NCBI GenBank assembly: GCA_013817245.1 | Contig: JACDDA010000007.1 | Location: 62,001 to 126,000, forward strand | Length of the DNA stretch: 64,000 bases | Direction: 5' to 3' | Origin: Gammaproteobacteria bacterium | GTDB lineage: Bacteria > Pseudomonadota > Gammaproteobacteria > HTCC5015 | Shown here: piece after piece, positions 16,889-25,862 of the stretch | Position numbering within the stretch: position 1 is the first letter of the stretch | Layout of the letters: the number at the start of each line of letters is the position of its first letter | The notes under the pieces: model-generated | The model's input: the letters and a program-made list of their open reading frames with translations, nothing else | Database searches by the model: none | Told to the model about the DNA's origin: nothing | Made by a program: the position numbers and the translations under genes

Positions 16889-17347
16889 AAAGACTCCTTA
16901 ATATACAAGCGATGAAGGTGTAGATGGTCAGACGTAAACTGTGCATTCTGTAAATTAAAGAAGCAGAGCCACGACGAAAACTCAACACTATTATTTTAAA
17001 TTGACATAGCCACGCAAAATATTACAACGTGATGATGTGATTAAGCAGAAGGGAAAAGAGCCTTGTAAGATAAAACCACTTCCATCCCTGTCAGCGACCC
17101 GCATCATAAACGAGTCACTCTAGAAATTCAAAATTCTTACATGCTTTTACGTCATTCACTGACAACACGACCCTCCAAAATAGAAGGTAAAAAACACCAT
17201 GGAAGTCGTGGGGGTGATGACTTTACTTCAATCGTGCAACCGTCTAAAGTTCGCGACTCATAATAAAAATTGTGCTGAATCCCTGTCTTAATTATTTTTT
17301 AACAGGAACGACACATTCACTCACATCTGAAAACTAAGGACAGTTCC
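16889..17347. other. Divergent intergenic region without a recognised gene
   Basis: A 459-base gap between the cytochrome gene (minus) and the patatin gene (plus). It must hold promoters for both. I see no repeat element, riboswitch or convincing small gene in it; the only clear signals are AAGGAG at the left edge and AAGGACAG before the patatin start. Confidence 0.5.
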
Positions 17348-19525
17348 ATGGCGGAGCATTGCACACGCAACAGTGCCGATCTCATTGCGGCAGAACAACA
17401 ACACATTAAAAATGCACGACAACGTGCCAATATCTCAGATCCAAACTATAGCGCATTCGCAATTTCCGGCGGCGGCATACGTTCCTCTTCTTTAGGATTA
17501 GGCGTAATGCAAGCATTAGTAGCTGCTGGTTTGATGAAAAAATTTGATTATTTATCAACCGTATCCGGCGGCGGTTATATTGGTAGCGCGCTGACGTGGT
17601 TTTTAAAACAAGGTTTACCCGATCAACATCTCGCGGGTGTTGATGCCGATAATTTTCCTTTTGGGAGACCTCGCGCGGGTGCACGCCAAGGCCAACAGTT
17701 AAATACCCCCGCCGTTCATGACCACAATGCAATCCTCAATTTTATTCGTCAACATGGAACCTATCTGACACCTGGCCAAGGCTTAAATGGGTGGGCTTTA
17801 ATTGGATTAGCATTACGTGCCACGCTAGTGTCATTAACAACTTATTTTTTATTATTTATTAGTGCCTTCTTATTATTAATCACGCTCAATATTTTTGAAT
17901 CAGTCGATGTGAGCGTCATTGGTTTGCCTGCAAAATTGCAACCTACTTTTAACAATCTGCCTATTACTGTCGCCACCTTAAGTTTAGTCGCTTATATTAT
18001 TGGTAGTTTTATTTATGCACTCAGCACACGCTGGAGTACTGACAACTCTTCATTTCGTTATCGTTTGCGGACGTGGGCACAAATATCTCAAGGCAAACTA
18101 CTTTCAATGGGTTTGTTATTTTTTATCGTCGGCTTATTACCCTACACTTATGGCTGGCTAGAAACTTTAAACGCTAAATTACAAGCCGCCGGCACCTTAA
18201 CGGTATTAGGCAGTGCTTGGGGATTTTTCCAACGCGGGCAACGCGACAAAAAAGAGAAGCGTCCGAATATTATTACCGCTTCACTCGATATGATTGCTTC
18301 TGGATTTATTCTTTATGGTTTAGCGTTTGGCGCTTACACAATTGCAAGCTGGGTACTCACCAGCGACTACACTGCTCTGTTTAGTAGCGTTATTGTTATT
18401 ACGAGTGTGATTTTAGGTGTCGCCGTTAATACCAATTATCTCGGTTTACACCGCATGTATCGTGATCGCTTAATGGAAACATTTTTACCTAATCTCGAAT
18501 CAGTTAGACAAAATCGTTGGCAACTTTCTACTGATGCTGACATTGCTTTATTAGAAACCATGTGCCAAACACCTAACGAACGTCCTTATCATTTAATAGG
18601 TGCAAATGTAGTATTAACAGATTCTTTAGAAACTAAATATCGTGGTCGTGGCGGTGATAGTTTTTTATTTTCACCCTTATATTGTGGCTCCGACGCCACC
18701 GGTTGGGCACAAACCTCGCAATACATGAAAGCAGGTAACAGCAGTGGCATGACGCTCGCTACCGCCATGGCTATTTCGGGTGCATCATTTAATCCTAACG
18801 CGGGCAACAATGGCGGCGGCTTAACGCACAATCGCATTGTTTCTACCTTGTTTAACTTACTTAATTTACGCTTAGGTTATTGGGCTAATAATCCCGCCTT
18901 TGTGAACAAAGTTATTTTCAAACCTAATTTTTTATATCCTGGCATTATTAAAGGCGGAATTTTAGGTGGGCACTTGCGCGAAACTCATCGTCACATTGAA
19001 CTCACCGATGGCGGTCATTTTGATAATTTAGGTTTATATGAATTAATTCGTCGCCAACTGAAATTGATTGTGATTGTTGATGGTGGCGCAGATCCGGAAT
19101 TTCGTTTTGATGATTTAGGCAATGCTGTCGAACGTGCACGCGTAGATTTTGGCACTGGCATTAAATTTGAACATCCTGTTTATAATTTAACCAACCTTAT
19201 GCCCAGCAGCGCTACAGAAAGCGACGTACTCAATGACCGTTTTAAATTAGCACGCCATGGCTTTGCCTTAGGTCGTATTGAATATGCGGATGGCAGCGAA
19301 GGCAAAATTATTTACGTCAAATCAACCTTGACGCACAAACAATCCGTCGATATTTTCAGCTACAAAGGCTCGCATCCTGAATTTCCGCATGAACCAACAG
19401 CGGATCAATTTTTCAACGAAGTGCAATTTGAAGCCTATCGTGAATTAGGTTATTACTTAGGCTGGGCCATGATTGAAGCCTGTGGCACAGAAGAAAGTCA
19501 GGGTCAGTGGCAATTTACCATTTAA
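17348..19525 (+). CDS. Patatin-like phospholipase with membrane segments
   Basis: A 725-residue predicted lipid acyl hydrolase. The oxyanion loop SGGGIRSSSLG (about 40-50) and nucleophile Ser73 in TVSGGGYIGS are at the N-terminus; the catalytic Asp554 is in TDGGHFDNLGLYEL. Between them are about five hydrophobic segments (roughly 158-180, 205-226, 251-270, 310-335, 338-357), so the lipase domain is split by a membrane insert. The nucleophile motif lacks the first Gly of GxSxG, which seems normal for this large bacterial subfamily. Its stop overlaps the start of the lipoprotein hydrolase gene (TAATG). Likely acts on membrane lipids; substrate unknown. Confidence 0.88.
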   Translation: MAEHCTRNSADLIAAEQQHIKNARQRANISDPNYSAFAISGGGIRSSSLGLGVMQALVAAGLMKKFDYLSTVSGGGYIGSALTWFLKQGLPDQHLAGVDADNFPFGRPRAGARQGQQLNTPAVHDHNAILNFIRQHGTYLTPGQGLNGWALIGLALRATLVSLTTYFLLFISAFLLLITLNIFESVDVSVIGLPAKLQPTFNNLPITVATLSLVAYIIGSFIYALSTRWSTDNSSFRYRLRTWAQISQGKLLSMGLLFFIVGLLPYTYGWLETLNAKLQAAGTLTVLGSAWGFFQRGQRDKKEKRPNIITASLDMIASGFILYGLAFGAYTIASWVLTSDYTALFSSVIVITSVILGVAVNTNYLGLHRMYRDRLMETFLPNLESVRQNRWQLSTDADIALLETMCQTPNERPYHLIGANVVLTDSLETKYRGRGGDSFLFSPLYCGSDATGWAQTSQYMKAGNSSGMTLATAMAISGASFNPNAGNNGGGLTHNRIVSTLFNLLNLRLGYWANNPAFVNKVIFKPNFLYPGIIKGGILGGHLRETHRHIELTDGGHFDNLGLYELIRRQLKLIVIVDGGADPEFRFDDLGNAVERARVDFGTGIKFEHPVYNLTNLMPSSATESDVLNDRFKLARHGFALGRIEYADGSEGKIIYVKSTLTHKQSVDIFSYKGSHPEFPHEPTADQFFNEVQFEAYRELGYYLGWAMIEACGTEESQGQWQFTI

Positions 19526-20937
19526 TGAAACAGCTAACATTTATTATGCCCATGTATTCTCATCGCATTATTCATCGCTGCGCAATAATTACTACGGCCT
19601 TTGCATTATTGCTCAGCGGTTGCGCTGGCAATGTTATGTACCGACCTAACTATCAAATTTGCACCAGTCCCACGCCCGATGAAACATGCAAAACTAATGC
19701 GCTGCAATACATAACACCCCTCACGACGAATGATGATGCACAGCAAAATTATTGGTTAAGTTTTATTGAGTTTGATGAACAAGGTCAATTACACGATCGC
19801 GCTCAAATGAATGCAGTGATCAATAATATTTCCGCACAAGCAGCGCAGCACGATATTTTGATAACCGTATTTGTGCATGGTTGGCATCACAATGCCCGTG
19901 TAGGTGATGATAATATCACCGAGTTTCGCAAATCTTTGCAACAACTCAGTCTTTTAGAATCGGCACAAGCACGCGCTGCAAATCGTAAACCCCGTATTGT
20001 TTATGGCATATACATCGGTTGGCGCGGCGAATCAATTGATGTTGCAGGCTTGCGCTATTCTACTTTCTGGGCACGCAAAAATGCCGCGCATGCCGTTGGC
20101 CATGGCGGTGTTACCGAAGTGTTTGCGCGTTTGGAAGAAATTCGTGATACCAAATTAATGATGGAACAATCACATCCTTCCAGCCAAACACGTTTAATTA
20201 TTATTGGACATAGTTTTGGTGGTGCTGTCGTTTATTCAGCGTTATCACAAGTATTAATGGAACGTTTTGTCGATACGCGCGGCCCTACTGGCATTAGCTC
20301 AGATGTTCGCGGCTTTGGTGATTTAGTGGTGTTAATCAATCCTGCTTTTGAAGCACAGCAATTCGCCACACTCAGTGATATGGCGAACGCACGCGGCAGT
20401 TATTTTGCTTCGCAATTACCCGTGTTAGCAGTATTAACTTCGGAAGCGGATACAGCAACACGTTATGCTTTTCCAGCGGGTCGTTTTTTTGCAACCATGT
20501 TTAAAAACGATCGCAAAGTCACACGCATAAATCAAGCATCACATAAGCAACAAGAAATTGATCAAACGGCTGCCAATCGCATGGCCATTGGCCATTTTAA
20601 AGATTACCGCACGCATGAATTAATGCCCGATACTTCAACGGTACAGCCTGATTTAAATATGCGCCAAATGCTCGCCACTTTAGATGATATTCGGCAAGGC
20701 TGGTTACACGATGAAGCCAACAGCGACATTCGTTTTCAAGGTTCCGTATTAAAGCACCTGAACCACAGCATTGGTCGCAATCCATATATGCTCATTTATG
20801 TCGACAAAAAAATCATCGCCGACCACAATGAAATTTATGACTGGCGCGTCCGTAGCTTTTTGGGCAATTTAATTATGTTGTCGACGCTCGCACCCGTACA
20901 AGACCAAACACCCACCACCGCTCCGACTGCCAAATAA
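19525..20937 (+). CDS. Lipoprotein alpha/beta hydrolase
   Basis: A 470-residue predicted esterase or lipase. It starts with a lipoprotein signal (ALLLSGC lipobox), so the mature protein should be lipid-anchored on the outer face of a membrane. VFVHGWHHNA resembles the oxyanion-hole strand of alpha/beta hydrolases and IIGHSFGGAVVYSAL is the nucleophile elbow. The ATG at 19525 overlaps the stop of the patatin gene, indicating coupled translation; an upstream GTG in the same frame is less likely. With its partner it may form a two-step lipid-degrading or remodelling unit. Specific substrate unknown. Confidence 0.85.
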   Translation: MKQLTFIMPMYSHRIIHRCAIITTAFALLLSGCAGNVMYRPNYQICTSPTPDETCKTNALQYITPLTTNDDAQQNYWLSFIEFDEQGQLHDRAQMNAVINNISAQAAQHDILITVFVHGWHHNARVGDDNITEFRKSLQQLSLLESAQARAANRKPRIVYGIYIGWRGESIDVAGLRYSTFWARKNAAHAVGHGGVTEVFARLEEIRDTKLMMEQSHPSSQTRLIIIGHSFGGAVVYSALSQVLMERFVDTRGPTGISSDVRGFGDLVVLINPAFEAQQFATLSDMANARGSYFASQLPVLAVLTSEADTATRYAFPAGRFFATMFKNDRKVTRINQASHKQQEIDQTAANRMAIGHFKDYRTHELMPDTSTVQPDLNMRQMLATLDDIRQGWLHDEANSDIRFQGSVLKHLNHSIGRNPYMLIYVDKKIIADHNEIYDWRVRSFLGNLIMLSTLAPVQDQTPTTAPTAK

Positions 20938-20976
20938 TCTATCTTTATATATAGGCCTTTTCGTAAAATATTGCGG

Positions 20977-20991
20977 ACACTAATATTGTGT
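20977..20991 (+). promoter_or_regulatory. Possible NrdR-like palindrome
   Basis: ACACTAATATTGTGT resembles half-sites of the nrdA NrdR boxes but is one base shorter than the 16-base consensus. It is followed by GAGTATCAAGAC, a 12-mer also present between the two NrdR boxes of nrdA (6860-6871). It lies upstream of a small membrane protein and an AlkB-type repair gene. Weak evidence; could be coincidence. Confidence 0.3.
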
Positions 20992-21068
20992 GCGAGTATC
21001 AAGACTCAAGCTGCAGATACTAGATCTCAGCTCACCCCCTATCATGTTCGCTTGCCCGGGATTGCTTT

Positions 21069-21548
21069 ATGAACTTAAGAACCATCTACAAAATTTGTGT
21101 GTTGATTGGCTTATTAATGGTCGTCACTATTCCCTTCTTGGCATGGCAGGTTTTAATCAATATTCAACCCCGTGCTGAAGAAGTTTTTCGGGAAAACATT
21201 TTATTGCAATTAGATTTAGACAGTTTAAAACAAGAAGTTAATGCTTTAGATAACGGTATTAATCACGTAAACCAACAACAAGCTGCCGAAACTCCTCTTT
21301 ACACCGAAAGCCAAATTCAAAAACTGCGCGAAGATATTGACGTATTACAAACCGCTATTGGTGAGAAACTAGAACAAATAGCCATGGCCAAAACTACCCA
21401 AGTACGGTTAGTTCGCCACGTTAAAATTGTTATTGCTGCAGCAATGTTGTTGCTCGCCATTGGCATGACGCTTACGGTATTTGGCGTATTAGGCCTGCAT
21501 TACCATATTAAAATTTATACTGACAGACGCTTGCAACCACGCGGCTAA
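21069..21548 (+). CDS. Two-helix membrane protein with coiled coil
   Basis: A 159-residue protein that I do not recognise. A membrane helix at about 7-28, a periplasmic segment with heptad-like, Gln/Glu/Leu-rich coiled coil (about 40-105) and a second helix (about 117-141) give a hairpin topology. The architecture resembles sensor or adaptor proteins, but there is no HAMP, kinase or methyl-accepting signature. It ends five bases before the AlkB-type gene, so the two are likely co-transcribed. Confidence 0.7.
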   Translation: MNLRTIYKICVLIGLLMVVTIPFLAWQVLINIQPRAEEVFRENILLQLDLDSLKQEVNALDNGINHVNQQQAAETPLYTESQIQKLREDIDVLQTAIGEKLEQIAMAKTTQVRLVRHVKIVIAAAMLLLAIGMTLTVFGVLGLHYHIKIYTDRRLQPRG

Positions 21549-21552
21549 AATA

Positions 21553-22164
21553 ATGCTGGGGACTGCACATGCAGAACATATTGTTTTGCCTAACGCCGAG
21601 TTATTCTATTATCCGCAATTCTTAACAACAGATTGCTCGAGCAATATTGATTATTTCGCGCAACTCTTACAAAAAATACCCTGGACTCAGCACAGCATTA
21701 CACTTTTTGGTCGCACTCAATTAATGCCGCGACTCACTGCTTGGTATGCCGACCCCAATATAAATTATCGCTACTCAGGTTTTACTGAACCGCATCATGA
21801 TTGGATTCCCGAACTTATTGAACTTAAAAATATTATCGAGGAAATCAGCGGCACTCAATTTAATGGGGTGCTGGCTAATTTATATCGTGACCAACAAGAC
21901 AGCATGGGTTGGCATGCAGATGATGAAAAAAATTTAGGCCAAAAACCGATTATTGCATCCCTTAGTTTAGGTGCAAGTCGTGAATTTCAGGTAAGACCGA
22001 AAAAAAATAGAACAATGAACTCCACGTTAAAGTTGTTGCTCAATCATGGCAGCCTGCTGATTATGCGGGGCGACACTCAAGAATATTGGCAACATCAATT
22101 GCCCAAACAACGACACCCTATCACTGCACGGATTAATTTAACGTTTCGTTATGTTTATAATTAA
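21553..22164 (+). CDS. AlkB-type 2-oxoglutarate/Fe(II) dioxygenase
   Basis: A 203-residue oxygenase related to AlkB, which removes alkyl groups from DNA or RNA bases by oxidation. The first metal-binding pair is in WHADDEKNLG (His-x-Asp), typical of ALKBH2/3-like bacterial proteins. The third ligand His and the 2-oxoglutarate-binding Arg fit the C-terminal WQHQLPKQRHPITARINLTF region. FNGVLANLYRDQQDSMGWH is family-like. It sits directly behind the two-helix membrane protein. It is not an Ada fusion; substrate could be DNA or RNA. Confidence 0.88.
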   Translation: MLGTAHAEHIVLPNAELFYYPQFLTTDCSSNIDYFAQLLQKIPWTQHSITLFGRTQLMPRLTAWYADPNINYRYSGFTEPHHDWIPELIELKNIIEEISGTQFNGVLANLYRDQQDSMGWHADDEKNLGQKPIIASLSLGASREFQVRPKKNRTMNSTLKLLLNHGSLLIMRGDTQEYWQHQLPKQRHPITARINLTFRYVYN

Positions 22165-22174
22165 TGCCGACATT

Positions 22175-23014
22175 CTATTCGAGTTTGATAAACTTTAAAG
22201 TCATACGATCCGATTCACCAATTGTCAGATAACGCGCATCACCCGTGTGTTTACGCAATGTAGGCGGCAACGCCCAGACGCCTTCTGGATAATCTTTGGT
22301 GTCTAAAGGATTGGCATTAATGTCTGACCGCGCCAGTAATTTAAAACCTGCTTGTTCAGCTAATTGGATAACATACGCTTCAGTAACATAACCTGATTCG
22401 GCATACGCATCTTGATCTATACCTGCATCACCACGATGCTCGACCACACCTAAAATACCGCCTGGCTTTAACGCTTTATACATCGCCGCAAATACCGACT
22501 CCGTATGTCCTTCCATGCGCATCCAATTATGCACATTGCGGAAAGTTAGCACTCTGTCTGCTGAATTAGCCGGCGCAATATCTAATTTCTTCAAAGGCCG
22601 TAATTCAGTCACGATTACATTTTTATATAATTTAGGTTGTTGCTTAAATTTTAAGGCTAATTTTTCTGCCATTTCAGTATAAAAAGCAATATCACTGTTT
22701 TTCTCAAAACCCGCCGCATAAAAAGTCCCGTGTTTTTTAAGATACGGCGCCAAAATTTCTGTATACCAACCTTCGGCCGGCCAAATTTCAACGACGGTCA
22801 TGTCTTCACGCACATCAAAAAACTGTAAGGTTTCTAACGGATGGCGATAACGATCACGCGCTTTATGTTCGGCAGAACGGTATTTACTAGCGAGCACGCT
22901 TTGCAAATGCTGCTGACTACTGGCTTTTTTTTGTTCGTCTGTTTTCGGAGAAAATATTTGACATGCTGACAAACTAATTATCATCAGCACTAAACAAAAA
23001 TTTTGCATTTTCAT
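22175..23014 (-). CDS. Methyltransferase-like lipoprotein
   Basis: A 279-residue protein with a short lipoprotein signal (SLSAC lipobox near residue 18). The body resembles a class I methyltransferase of the COG4798-like group: the segment REDMTVVEIWPAEGWYTEIL takes the place of the SAM-binding loop, and PGGILGVVEHRGD that of a later strand. The classic GxGxG is replaced by WPAEGWY, typical for this group, so activity is uncertain. Two in-frame ATGs (residues 1 and 3) could serve as start. A secreted, lipid-anchored methyltransferase is odd because SAM is cytoplasmic; a non-catalytic role is possible. Confidence 0.75.
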   Translation of the reverse strand: MKMQNFCLVLMIISLSACQIFSPKTDEQKKASSQQHLQSVLASKYRSAEHKARDRYRHPLETLQFFDVREDMTVVEIWPAEGWYTEILAPYLKKHGTFYAAGFEKNSDIAFYTEMAEKLALKFKQQPKLYKNVIVTELRPLKKLDIAPANSADRVLTFRNVHNWMRMEGHTESVFAAMYKALKPGGILGVVEHRGDAGIDQDAYAESGYVTEAYVIQLAEQAGFKLLARSDINANPLDTKDYPEGVWALPPTLRKHTGDARYLTIGESDRMTLKFIKLE

Positions 23015-23050
23015 AAATTTAACTCGCCCACTATTAATACAATAAACTAT

Positions 23051-24127
23051 TTAAAAAAGCTGTAATTGTTCGCGCGCATGCGCATCACTCGTCATTAAAT
23101 TGGTTGCTGTCACACCTAACAATCGTACGGGTTGTGTTGCAGCATCGGTACTTGCCAACAACTCAGCCAAAATAACAGATATCGGCAAAAGTGTATCGTT
23201 TAAATTATCTAAGCCTTGCTCAAAACTGCGACTCCGCGTGATTTGGGTAAAATCCGCATATTTTATTTTAATCACCAAGGTTCGAGCGCGACAGCGCCGA
23301 CGTTGTAAAGCGCTCCATACTTGGTGCGCAAGCTCTTCTAAAATGCCGCGCATAGCATCAAGGTTAGACAAATCCTGTTCAAAAGTAATTTCTTTACCTA
23401 TAGATTTGCGCACGCGATTACTGACCACGGGTCGATCATCAATGCCATGTGCTAACTCATAACAATACGCGCCCAACTTACCAAAACTTGCAATGAGCTC
23501 AGCCTTCTCCCAGTTTTTTAAATCTGCGCCTGTATAAATGCCGAGCTTATGTAACTTTCCTTCGGTTGCCTTGCCGATACCAAAAAATTTCCCAATTGGC
23601 AAAGCTGCAATAAATGCTGGTGCCTTTTCTGGCGTGATCACATACAAGCCATTCGGTTTATTAATATCGGAAGCAATTTTGGCAAGAAATTTATTATAAG
23701 AAACACCCGCCGATGCGGTCAGCTGCAATTGTTGAAAAATATCCTGCTGGATTTTTTTGGCTAAAGCCGTCGCAGAACCCGACGCATCCCACACATGAGT
23801 CACATCAAGGTACGCTTCATCAAGTGAAAGCGGTTCTACTAAATCGGTATATTGCCGAAAAATATGTTGTAGCTGACGTGAGACTTCTCGATACCGCTCA
23901 AAACGCGGCACTGTAAATATTGCATGCGGGCATAAACGATACGCCTGTGAAGAGGGCATCGCCGAATGAATGCCAAATTGCCGCGCTTCATAACTCGCGG
24001 CCGCAACCACTCCACGTCGATCCGGTGGGCCGCCTACAATGACCGGACGTTGTCGATATTCAGGAAAATCAAGCTGCTCCACTGCTGCAAAAAAAGCATC
24101 CATATCGATATGTATAATTTTTCGCAT
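23051..24127 (-). CDS. dinB: DNA polymerase IV
   Basis: A 358-residue Y-family translesion polymerase. The catalytic acidic residues are seen in HIDMDAFFAAVEQ (Asp8) and SLDEAYLDV (Asp103, Glu104). The helix-hairpin-helix thumb follows (FFGIGKATEGKLHKLGI), then the little-finger domain (about 240-345). The C-terminus ends EQLQLF, a likely beta-clamp binding motif of the QL-x-LF type. Length is normal. No LexA box was recognised upstream. Confidence 0.96.
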   Translation of the reverse strand: MRKIIHIDMDAFFAAVEQLDFPEYRQRPVIVGGPPDRRGVVAAASYEARQFGIHSAMPSSQAYRLCPHAIFTVPRFERYREVSRQLQHIFRQYTDLVEPLSLDEAYLDVTHVWDASGSATALAKKIQQDIFQQLQLTASAGVSYNKFLAKIASDINKPNGLYVITPEKAPAFIAALPIGKFFGIGKATEGKLHKLGIYTGADLKNWEKAELIASFGKLGAYCYELAHGIDDRPVVSNRVRKSIGKEITFEQDLSNLDAMRGILEELAHQVWSALQRRRCRARTLVIKIKYADFTQITRSRSFEQGLDNLNDTLLPISVILAELLASTDAATQPVRLLGVTATNLMTSDAHAREQLQLF

Positions 24128-24234
24128 AGATTTATAATTTCAAAAAGTATTTTTAACCACATTAAACCATTGCCAGTATAACGACATCCATGTTACACAG
24201 ATATTTGCTTACTGTTATGAATAAGGCATCTGAT

Positions 24235-25062
24235 ATGTTACTTGCGACAATCCGCGGACCGCGCTTTTACTGGATGTTATTCTACAGTTTAGTGTTTTGT
24301 GCATTAAATAGCGCGCCGATCATGGCGGCAGAAATCGCGTCCAATCGCGTGGATCATGCGTTGTGGCAACAATTTTTAGATGAATATGTAGTGACTCATC
24401 CAGATGGCATTAATCGTGTACGTTATGCCAAGGTTACTGCTGCCGACAAAAAACATCTGCAACAATACTTACAACAATTACAAAACATGCGTGTTAGCAA
24501 ATTAACGCGCGACGAACAGTTAGCTTATTGGATTAATTTATATAACGCTCTCACGGTCAATGTGATTTTACAGCATTATCCTACCGACTCTATTCGCAAC
24601 ATCAATATTTCTGGATGGTTTTCCACAGGGCCTTGGAAAAAAGAATTGATCAAAGTTGAAAATAAAAACCTGAGCCTCAACGATATAGAGCATCGTATCC
24701 TCAGAATTCAATGGCAAGACAACCGCATTCATTACGCGCTTAACTGCGCTTCTTTAGGCTGCCCTAATCTAAACCCACAAGCATTTACGAGTACAAACTT
24801 ACAAGATCTATTAAACAATAGCGCCAAAAACTACATTAATCATTCCCGTGGCGTCACTATTAAAAACAACCGTTTAATCATTTCGACTATCTACAAATGG
24901 TACGCAGAAGATTTTGGCGGCAACGATGCGGCTATTATTGCGCAGCTGCAACGTTACGCTAGTCCAGCGCTTAAATTAAAGTTACAAAAATTTAATAAAA
25001 TTGATGGTTATGCGTATAACTGGCAACTTAATGATGTCTTCGATTTCGTGCCTAAACCGTAA
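24235..25062 (+). CDS. DUF547 domain protein, exported
   Basis: About 275 residues. A hydrophobic N-terminus (FYWMLFYSLVFCALNSAPIMAAE) looks like a cleavable signal peptide. The rest is a DUF547 domain: LAYWINLYNALTV and IHYALNCASLGCPNL, with paired cysteines, are family hallmarks. The ATG at 24235 is chosen because AAGG lies eight bases upstream; earlier in-frame ATGs at 24190 and 24217 are possible. Function of the family is not established. Its last 11 bases overlap the convergent NRDE gene. Confidence 0.82.
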   Translation: MLLATIRGPRFYWMLFYSLVFCALNSAPIMAAEIASNRVDHALWQQFLDEYVVTHPDGINRVRYAKVTAADKKHLQQYLQQLQNMRVSKLTRDEQLAYWINLYNALTVNVILQHYPTDSIRNINISGWFSTGPWKKELIKVENKNLSLNDIEHRILRIQWQDNRIHYALNCASLGCPNLNPQAFTSTNLQDLLNNSAKNYINHSRGVTIKNNRLIISTIYKWYAEDFGGNDAAIIAQLQRYASPALKLKLQKFNKIDGYAYNWQLNDVFDFVPKP

Positions 25063-25828
25063 AATCAAAAGCGTGTCTGGTAATAACGTCAGAATTCAAA
25101 GTCAGCGACGAATATTCAATTTCAGTAAAGTTAATATGGCCCGCTTTATTAATCGTTAGCAACGACGTGCTACGTGTGCCGTAATCTGCTGTTTTAATAA
25201 ATATAGGTGATAGCATTTTTTCTTGTATCCAACTCACGCCCGTAGCGGGCAGCTCATCGGCGTTAGCCAGCGTGGTATCACGCATCAAATTCAGTAAAGC
25301 ACTTTCATCCAAAGTCGTTCCTTGCAATTCTTGCGCTAACAACTGCTTAATACTGCGTACTTTTGGCCAATCAGTATCTAACAAATGATTGCTGAGACCA
25401 TACACTCCAGGCGTTAATTTTTGATACGCCTCTTTGCTGCGATTAGAAAAATAATACATTTCACCCGCAGTATTGCCGTACAAGGCATTAAAACCTGCAT
25501 AAGCAGAACGCTTGATAGCATTAATAAAATCAGGAATATTATTAGCGTCATCTATATTGCGTAAATAATCACTCACAATCTTACCGCGCGAATGAATCCC
25601 TGGGAGCGGCGGCGCTTCCCGAAAATTAGTTAACGCGGCAATATAACCGTTGCGATTAATGCCTAACCAACTGCCGCCGGCTTGCAGATCACGTCCCGCC
25701 AAAATCTGCGCATGATCTTGCCACCATGCCAACGGTGCAGTAGGACGCGCATAATATTCATCACGATTAGCTAACAGTATCAAGGGATACTCGGGATGTT
25801 GCGCTAATGCCAAGACGATTAAACACAT
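25052..25828 (-). CDS. NRDE (TANGO2-like) family protein
   Basis: A 258-residue protein of the Ntn-hydrolase-like TANGO2/NRDE family. Cys2 immediately after the initiator Met and the LANRDEYYARPTAPLAWW block that names the family are present. GGSWLGINRNGYIAALTNFRE is also typical. Eukaryotic TANGO2 has been linked to haem and lipid handling; bacterial function is not defined. It is convergent with the DUF547 gene and follows ndh on the minus strand with 34 bases between. Confidence 0.88.
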   Translation of the reverse strand: MCLIVLALAQHPEYPLILLANRDEYYARPTAPLAWWQDHAQILAGRDLQAGGSWLGINRNGYIAALTNFREAPPLPGIHSRGKIVSDYLRNIDDANNIPDFINAIKRSAYAGFNALYGNTAGEMYYFSNRSKEAYQKLTPGVYGLSNHLLDTDWPKVRSIKQLLAQELQGTTLDESALLNLMRDTTLANADELPATGVSWIQEKMLSPIFIKTADYGTRSTSLLTINKAGHINFTEIEYSSLTLNSDVITRHAFDFTV

Positions 25829-25862
25829 ATCAACGATTCATCCATCATCAATCTATTTGAGC

